The notes below the pieces were generated by a model. It saw only the letters and a list, made by a program, of their open reading frames with translations. It was not told the origin of the DNA and ran no database searches. Positions 7,201 through 8,809 of a stretch of 8,809 nt of DNA are shown piece after piece (positions within the stretch are counted from its first letter, which is position 1; each line of letters opens with the position of its first letter). The stretch lies in contig JAWWCA010000153.1 of NCBI GenBank assembly GCA_033720695.1, positions 1-8,809 of the forward strand, read 5' to 3'. The DNA comes from DATGQT01 sp033720695 (GTDB lineage: Bacteria > Bacteroidota > Rhodothermia > Rhodothermales > Rubricoccaceae). Position numbers and translations under genes: made by a program.

Positions 7201-7574
7201 TTGCCGGCCACCGTCACCCGCTCAAGAACCACGTCGCCCCGATTCGTCACGCGCGCGCCCGAGACGCTGATGTCGCGGAAGGCGGCCGTGACCTCGGGAT
7301 CGATCGCGACCTGCCCCGTCACCGTCGTCGAGGCCTGCCCCGCGCCCTCGACCGCTACGTCGCGGTCGAGCACGACCCCGGCCGCGTACGTCCCCGCCGA
7401 CACTGAGATCACGTCGCCGTCGAGGGATTGGGCGACGGCGTAGGCGAGGGTGGCGCAGGGGTCGGCGCTGTCCGTGCAGTCGCCGGCGTCGGTGCCGCCG
7501 GGGGCCACGTACCGCGTGACGGCGTCGGATGTGATCGGGGCTGCGATGAGGAGGAGCACGATGAAGCAACGCAT
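4275..7574 (-). CDS. Secreted double beta-helix protein with T9SS C-terminal sorting domain
   Basis: The product is 1099 residues. Order: signal peptide (1-18, MRCFIVLLLIAAPITSDA); unit 1 (21-418), opening with RYVAPGGTDAG, a right-handed beta-helix of repeated GGGI-N and STVSGN rungs, then a cap matching what databases call choice-of-anchor Q (DPLLGPL-DNGGPT, GSPAVDAGACTD, EDQRGEPRPRG, CDIGSVE); two beta-sandwich-like repeats (about 422-528 and 532-643), each with LAPGEV, a YPD turn and an ending DxFS; unit 2 (645-999), repeating the helix and cap; and a sorting domain (about 1014-1099) with YTLLPARPNPL, YDVLGRQV and SGLAAGTYLYRL. It should cross the inner membrane by Sec and the outer membrane by T9SS, ending on the surface or released. 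Beta-helices of this type are often adhesins or polysaccharide binders or lyases; no catalytic set was recognised. ATG 7574 is chosen for the signal peptide and an AGAGGT ribosome binding site. The frame stays open to 8387, but that part overlaps a real gene on the other strand and does not look like protein. Confidence 0.9.
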   Translation of the reverse strand: MRCFIVLLLIAAPITSDAVTRYVAPGGTDAGDCTDSADPCATLAYAVAQSLDGDVISVSAGTYAAGVVLDRDVAVEGAGQASTTVTGQVAIDPEVTAAFRDISVSGARVTNRGDVVLERVTVAGNTGTGVDNRGTMAVTSATIRNNINTSSFSTLPIGGGIYNEGTLTVTETLIEGNRATNPDDYGSGGGIFNMGTVTVLRSTLRDNTADAGGGIYNGSPLVGAVRSRMPEATVIATTLSGNQGNFACGAIDNAEGAVTLFNSTVSGNGGGLCNGFGNAMLIENTTITGNATVGQLGNGALTNQGTIRLRNTVVYGNQDDCTRADFGDQPLTSFDYNLVGDLGRCRVVGETEHSLLGVDPLLGPLIDNGGPTQTHDLLPGSPAVDAGACTDLDGVPVTEDQRGEPRPRGVACDIGSVERGGVLLSVVLDGTPVVLPPEGGSLAFDATLTNATDTPQTVEVWAVLANASAGFERERPPLTLTLAPGEVRTRTFSVAIPGRAPGGAYTLTAAVGGYPDLVLSFDAFSFEKQASAFAVTATLLSPPDGMLPSSGGLVDYEVEVANVTEEVRSGELWGVLNRPNGVVVSPYAGPEAFTLAPGEVFRYAAMDSLEAEDPAGPYTFAFFAGSYPDAGAAADSFSVTKAGVRYVAPGGTDAGNTCTDAADPCGTIRFVLSLSSDGDVVDLAAGTYTEGDLRIDSDVLIRGAGADASVVQAAVTQGAATDRVFWVRSSATAAFEDLTIRHGNPDDSGGGILNDGEVTVTRCVITGNAATTGGGLENEGHATLIETTVSGNAAEWGAGIDTSERLVLLASTVSGNEAANDAGGIRNTAEVEITNSTLSGNTAGSEGGGLYHWNLLSSPIARISHSTITGNAAGEGGGIYIDAGFLNDLVVMRGSILAGNTASVGPDCYTIPFAELTSSGYNIVERTDACTIVGSTTQVDPLLGPLADNGGPTRTHAPLAGSPTINAGTCTDLDGAPVTEDQRGEPRPRGAACDIGSVESGAVSLASEMGVPTTYTLLPARPNPLQRQSSLRYGLPEPARVRLTVYDVLGRQVAILVDGAREAGWHTVSLDASGLAAGTYLYRLTASDFQATRRVTVVR
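4578..4677 (-). repeat. Copy 2 of a 100-nt near-identical internal repeat
   Basis: This stretch codes for the end of cap 2 of the secreted protein (from the Cys of AGTC to CDIGSVE). It aligns without gaps to 6321-6420 with 5 mismatches in 100 by my count. The flanks and the beta-helix parts of the two units are far more diverged. Confidence 0.85.
6321..6420 (-). repeat. Copy 1 of a 100-nt near-identical internal repeat
   Basis: Partner of 4578-4677, coding for residues 385-418 at the end of cap 1. The five differences include both synonymous and amino-acid-changing positions (V/A in DGVPV versus DGAPV and V/A in RGVAC versus RGAAC). The two copies lie in direct orientation 1743 bp apart. Confidence 0.85.
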
Positions 7575-7578
7575 GGAG

Positions 7579-7584
7579 ACCTCT
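7579..7584 (-). promoter_or_regulatory. Ribosome binding site AGAGGT for the secreted protein
   Basis: On the minus strand AGAGGT stands four bases before ATG 7574. It decides the start, together with the signal peptide that follows directly. Confidence 0.6.
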
Positions 7585-7635
7585 GTTGTCACCTGTCGAA
7601 ATGAAGACCGAGCCAGACTGAGCTGAGTGGACCGT

Positions 7636-7644
7636 CTAAGGTAC
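7636..7644 (-). promoter_or_regulatory. Putative -7-like promoter element GTACCTTAG (minus strand)
   Basis: Minus-strand GTACCTTAG lies 61 nt before the secreted protein's ATG. TACCTTAG matches the Bacteroidota -7 box TAnnTTTG except for one base, and the 5' part equals the GTAnCTT seen upstream of three other starts. A TTAG lies upstream but only 14 nt away, less than the usual spacing of about 19, so no -33 box is claimed. Confidence 0.4.
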
Positions 7645-7736
7645 AGATTCCGATGGACTAAGCGTCTCTTCCCTCGCATGGCGCCGCGGCCCGCCTCGCT
7701 TCGCGCTCGAGCCCGGAGCCCGAATGCGGGCCGCCC

Positions 7737-7745
7737 GTACCTTTC
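7737..7745 (+). promoter_or_regulatory. Putative -7-like promoter element GTACCTTTC
   Basis: GTACCTTTC lies 22 nt before the ATG at 7768, almost the same spacing as GTAGCTTGC before GTG 1623. TACCTTTC matches TAnnTTTG except for the last base. With the minus-strand element at 7636-7644 it makes this gap a divergent promoter region. I see nothing else in 7575-7767. Confidence 0.45.
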
Positions 7746-7767
7746 CTTCGCTACCTGCACGTCCCCC

Positions 7768-7899
7768 ATGACGCCCGCGCCCCTCTCCGTCCCGCTGTCC
7801 GGGCAGACGACCGCGCCGCGCGACGCCGAGGACCCCTCCTTCGACGGGGACGCGGCGGCGGGCGTGACCTCCGATCCCCCCACGGGGGAGGGGGCGTAG
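7768..7899 (+). CDS. Small hypothetical protein (43 aa), coupled to the ZIP-like gene
   Basis: A short ORF of 43 codons runs from ATG 7768 to TAG 7897-7899. The product is polar, rich in Pro, Asp, Ala and Thr, with no helix, signal or known motif; it reads MTPAPLSVPLSG at the start. Two facts support real coding. By my count 42 of 43 third codon positions are G or C, as expected for genes of this genome. The ORF also starts 22 nt after a promoter-like element and its stop overlaps the start of the next gene (TAGTG). It could be a small protein in its own right or a translated leader controlling the membrane protein. In-frame starts further upstream (for example GTG 7627) would place the start before the promoter-like element and are less likely. 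Function is unknown. Confidence 0.5.
   Translation: MTPAPLSVPLSGQTTAPRDAEDPSFDGDAAAGVTSDPPTGEGA
7876..7888 (+). promoter_or_regulatory. Hairpin CCCCC-CAC-GGGGG over the ribosome binding site of the ZIP-like gene
   Basis: Five C (7876-7880) face five G (7884-7888) across a three-base loop. The right arm is part of the purine run GGGGGAGGGGG, the only Shine-Dalgarno-like sequence for GTG 7899. Folding would hide part of it, and ribosomes translating the small ORF would open it, which fits translational coupling. This is read from sequence only. Confidence 0.4.
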
Positions 7900-8624
7900 T
7901 GCTCGGTCTCGCACTCGCCGTAGCGCTCGCGGCCGTCCACGTGTTGGCTGGGCGGCTCCGCGTGCTGGACCGGGTGCCGCGCTCGGCGTGGCTCTCCGGC
8001 GCGGGCGGCGCGAGCGTGGCCTACGTCTTCGTCCATCTCCTGCCCGAGCTCGCCGCCAGCCAGGAGACCCTGGCCGCGTCCGCGGGGGCAGCGCTGGAGG
8101 GGCTCGAAGCCCATGCGTGGCTGCTCGCGCTCCTCGGCCTCGCCGTGTTCTACGGGCTGGAGCGCGCGGCGGTCCGCTCCCGCGCCGAGGAGGTGTCCGA
8201 GACGGGCCGCGACCAGACCGAGCCCGGCGTGTTCTGGTTGCACATGGGCTTCTTCGCCGTGTACAACGCCATCATCGGCTACCTCCTGCTGCACCGCGAG
8301 GACCCCGGTGTGGGTGCGCTGCTCGTCTACGCGAGCGCAATGGCGCTCCACTTTCTCGTCAACGACTACGGCCTCCGCGAGCACCACCGCGCGCTCTACG
8401 ACCGCATCGGGCGCTGGGTGCTGGGTGCGGCCGTGATCGGCGGGTGCCTATTGGGCACGGTGACGAGGGTGGGCGAGCCGGCCCTCGCCATGCTCGTCGC
8501 GTTTCTCGGTGGGGCCGTGGTGCTGAACGTGCTCAAGGAGGAGCTGCCCGCCGAGCGGGAGAGCCGGTTCTGGGCCTTCGCGCTGGGCGCCACGGCCTAC
8601 GCCGCGCTCCTGCTCCTCGCCTGA
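7899..8624 (+). CDS. ZIP-like integral membrane protein
   Basis: The product is 241 residues with seven or eight hydrophobic helices (about 2-18, 33-52, 72-89, 111-131, 138-155, 172-188, 195-212, 224-241). The second helix carries SVAYVFVHLLPEL (39-51), the fourth FAVYNAIIGYLL (119-130), the fifth MALHFLVNDYGLREHH (148-163), and helix 7 ends LGGAVVLNVLKEELP (203-217). This order recalls ZIP metal transporters, which have HLLPE in helix 2, HNxxxG in helix 4, HEIPE in helix 5 and a late GxxxY-ELxP. Here the metal-binding HN and HEIPE are changed to YN and HFLVND, so it may be a divergent ZIP-fold protein that does not move zinc or iron in the usual way. Length fits the smaller ZIP proteins. GTG 7899 is set by the overlap with the preceding stop and the GGGGGAGGGGG ribosome binding site. 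Expression probably depends on translation of the small ORF. A strong stem-loop follows the stop codon. Confidence 0.8.
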   Translation: MLGLALAVALAAVHVLAGRLRVLDRVPRSAWLSGAGGASVAYVFVHLLPELAASQETLAASAGAALEGLEAHAWLLALLGLAVFYGLERAAVRSRAEEVSETGRDQTEPGVFWLHMGFFAVYNAIIGYLLLHREDPGVGALLVYASAMALHFLVNDYGLREHHRALYDRIGRWVLGAAVIGGCLLGTVTRVGEPALAMLVAFLGGAVVLNVLKEELPAERESRFWAFALGATAYAALLLLA

Positions 8625-8629
8625 ACGCA

Positions 8630-8663
8630 CGCCGCCCCCGGAGCCGAGGCCCCGGGGGCGGCG
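8630..8663. terminator. Stem-loop between convergent genes (probable bidirectional terminator)
   Basis: CGCCGCCCCCGG (8630-8641) pairs perfectly with CCGGGGGCGGCG (8652-8663), giving a 12-bp stem and a 10-nt loop. It starts six bases after the ZIP-like stop codon and lies about 50 bases after the minus-strand stop at 8715. No T-tract flanks it on either side. A second, weaker pair GGTGC/GCACC lies at 8678-8697. Confidence 0.6.
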
Positions 8664-8714
8664 AGCACTCTCGCTGCGGTGCAGCCGGAGCGGCACCTCA
8701 GCGGCTCAGCGCGC

Positions 8715-8809
8715 TCAGTGCGCCAGCGTCATCCGGCCCGTCCGGACGTCGCTGCCGACCTGGAGGCGGTACACGTACGTCCCCGCGGCGAGGTCGGAGG
8801 CGTTGAACA
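8715..8809 (-). CDS. T9SS-sorted secreted protein, C-terminal fragment (5' end outside window)
   Basis: Read on the minus strand from the right edge, a frame gives FNASDLAAGTYVYRLQVGSD followed by VRTGRMTLAH and the stop TGA (8717-8715). It is only 30 full codons long but matches the end of a type A T9SS sorting domain. The large secreted protein in this window ends SLDASGLAAGTYLYRLTASD and then FQATRRVTVVR. The core A-S-x-L-A-A-G-T-Y-x-Y-R-L is the best-known part of this signal, which directs the protein through the T9SS outer-membrane channel and is often cut off or replaced by an anchor. The rest of the protein is outside the window, so its function is unknown. Codon use is GC-rich like its neighbours. 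Confidence 0.8.
   Translation of the reverse strand, partial: FNASDLAAGTYVYRLQVGSDVRTGRMTLAH

Noticed and set aside
5000..7300. Repeated short DNA motifs (GTTGCCG, GGTGACGGT, CCGCCGCC) suggesting a CRISPR or satellite array
   Set aside because: They follow the codons of beta-helix rungs (GN, TVT, GGG) in the secreted protein, are irregularly spaced, and have no constant repeat and spacer units.
7575..8387. Upstream extension of the secreted protein's frame to 8387
   Set aside because: The added 271 residues lack domain character, overlap the ZIP-like gene antisense, and would bury the clear signal peptide starting at ATG 7574.

Overview
The window is very GC-rich DNA with dense coding on both strands. 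Two proteins end in type IX secretion (T9SS) C-terminal sorting domains, which exist only in the Bacteroidota and related FCB-group phyla. High GC plus T9SS clients with beta-helix and 'choice-of-anchor Q'-like modules points to a Rhodothermota/Rhodothermales-type bacterium (Rubricoccaceae-like). That placement is inferred from content; there is no marker gene in the window.

Layout: (1) 2-2468, plus strand: the 3' end of a GT4-type glycosyltransferase, an AI-2E/YdiK-family membrane protein, and a class I SAM-dependent methyltransferase. (2) 2499-7574, minus strand, read right to left: a 1099-residue secreted beta-helix protein with a T9SS sorting domain, then a VanX/DdpX-type D-Ala-D-Ala dipeptidase with a lipoprotein-like signal, then an unrecognised six-helix membrane protein. 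Stem-loops lie after the first two of these genes. (3) 7575-7767: a divergent promoter region of about 190 bp. (4) 7768-8624, plus strand: a 43-codon small gene whose stop overlaps the start of a ZIP-like membrane protein (TAGTG). (5) 8630-8663: a strong GC stem-loop between convergent genes. (6) 8715-8809, minus strand: the last 30 codons of a second T9SS client, running off the window.

Most genes concern the cell envelope or surface: glycosyl transfer, possible methylation of a glycan or lipid, peptidoglycan dipeptide cleavage, a secreted beta-helix protein and several membrane proteins. No single operon or pathway joins them, and I see no defence system, CRISPR array, mobile element, tRNA or rRNA. 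Four genes or transcription units are preceded by a GTAnCTT element resembling the Bacteroidota -7 box (TAnnTTTG). It helps choose two starts and is the main regulatory pattern in the window. The most interesting items are this motif, the small coupled ORF with a hairpin over the next ribosome binding site, and the internally duplicated secreted protein with a stretch of 95% nucleotide identity between otherwise diverged copies. I found no convincing evidence of a wholly new multi-gene system.
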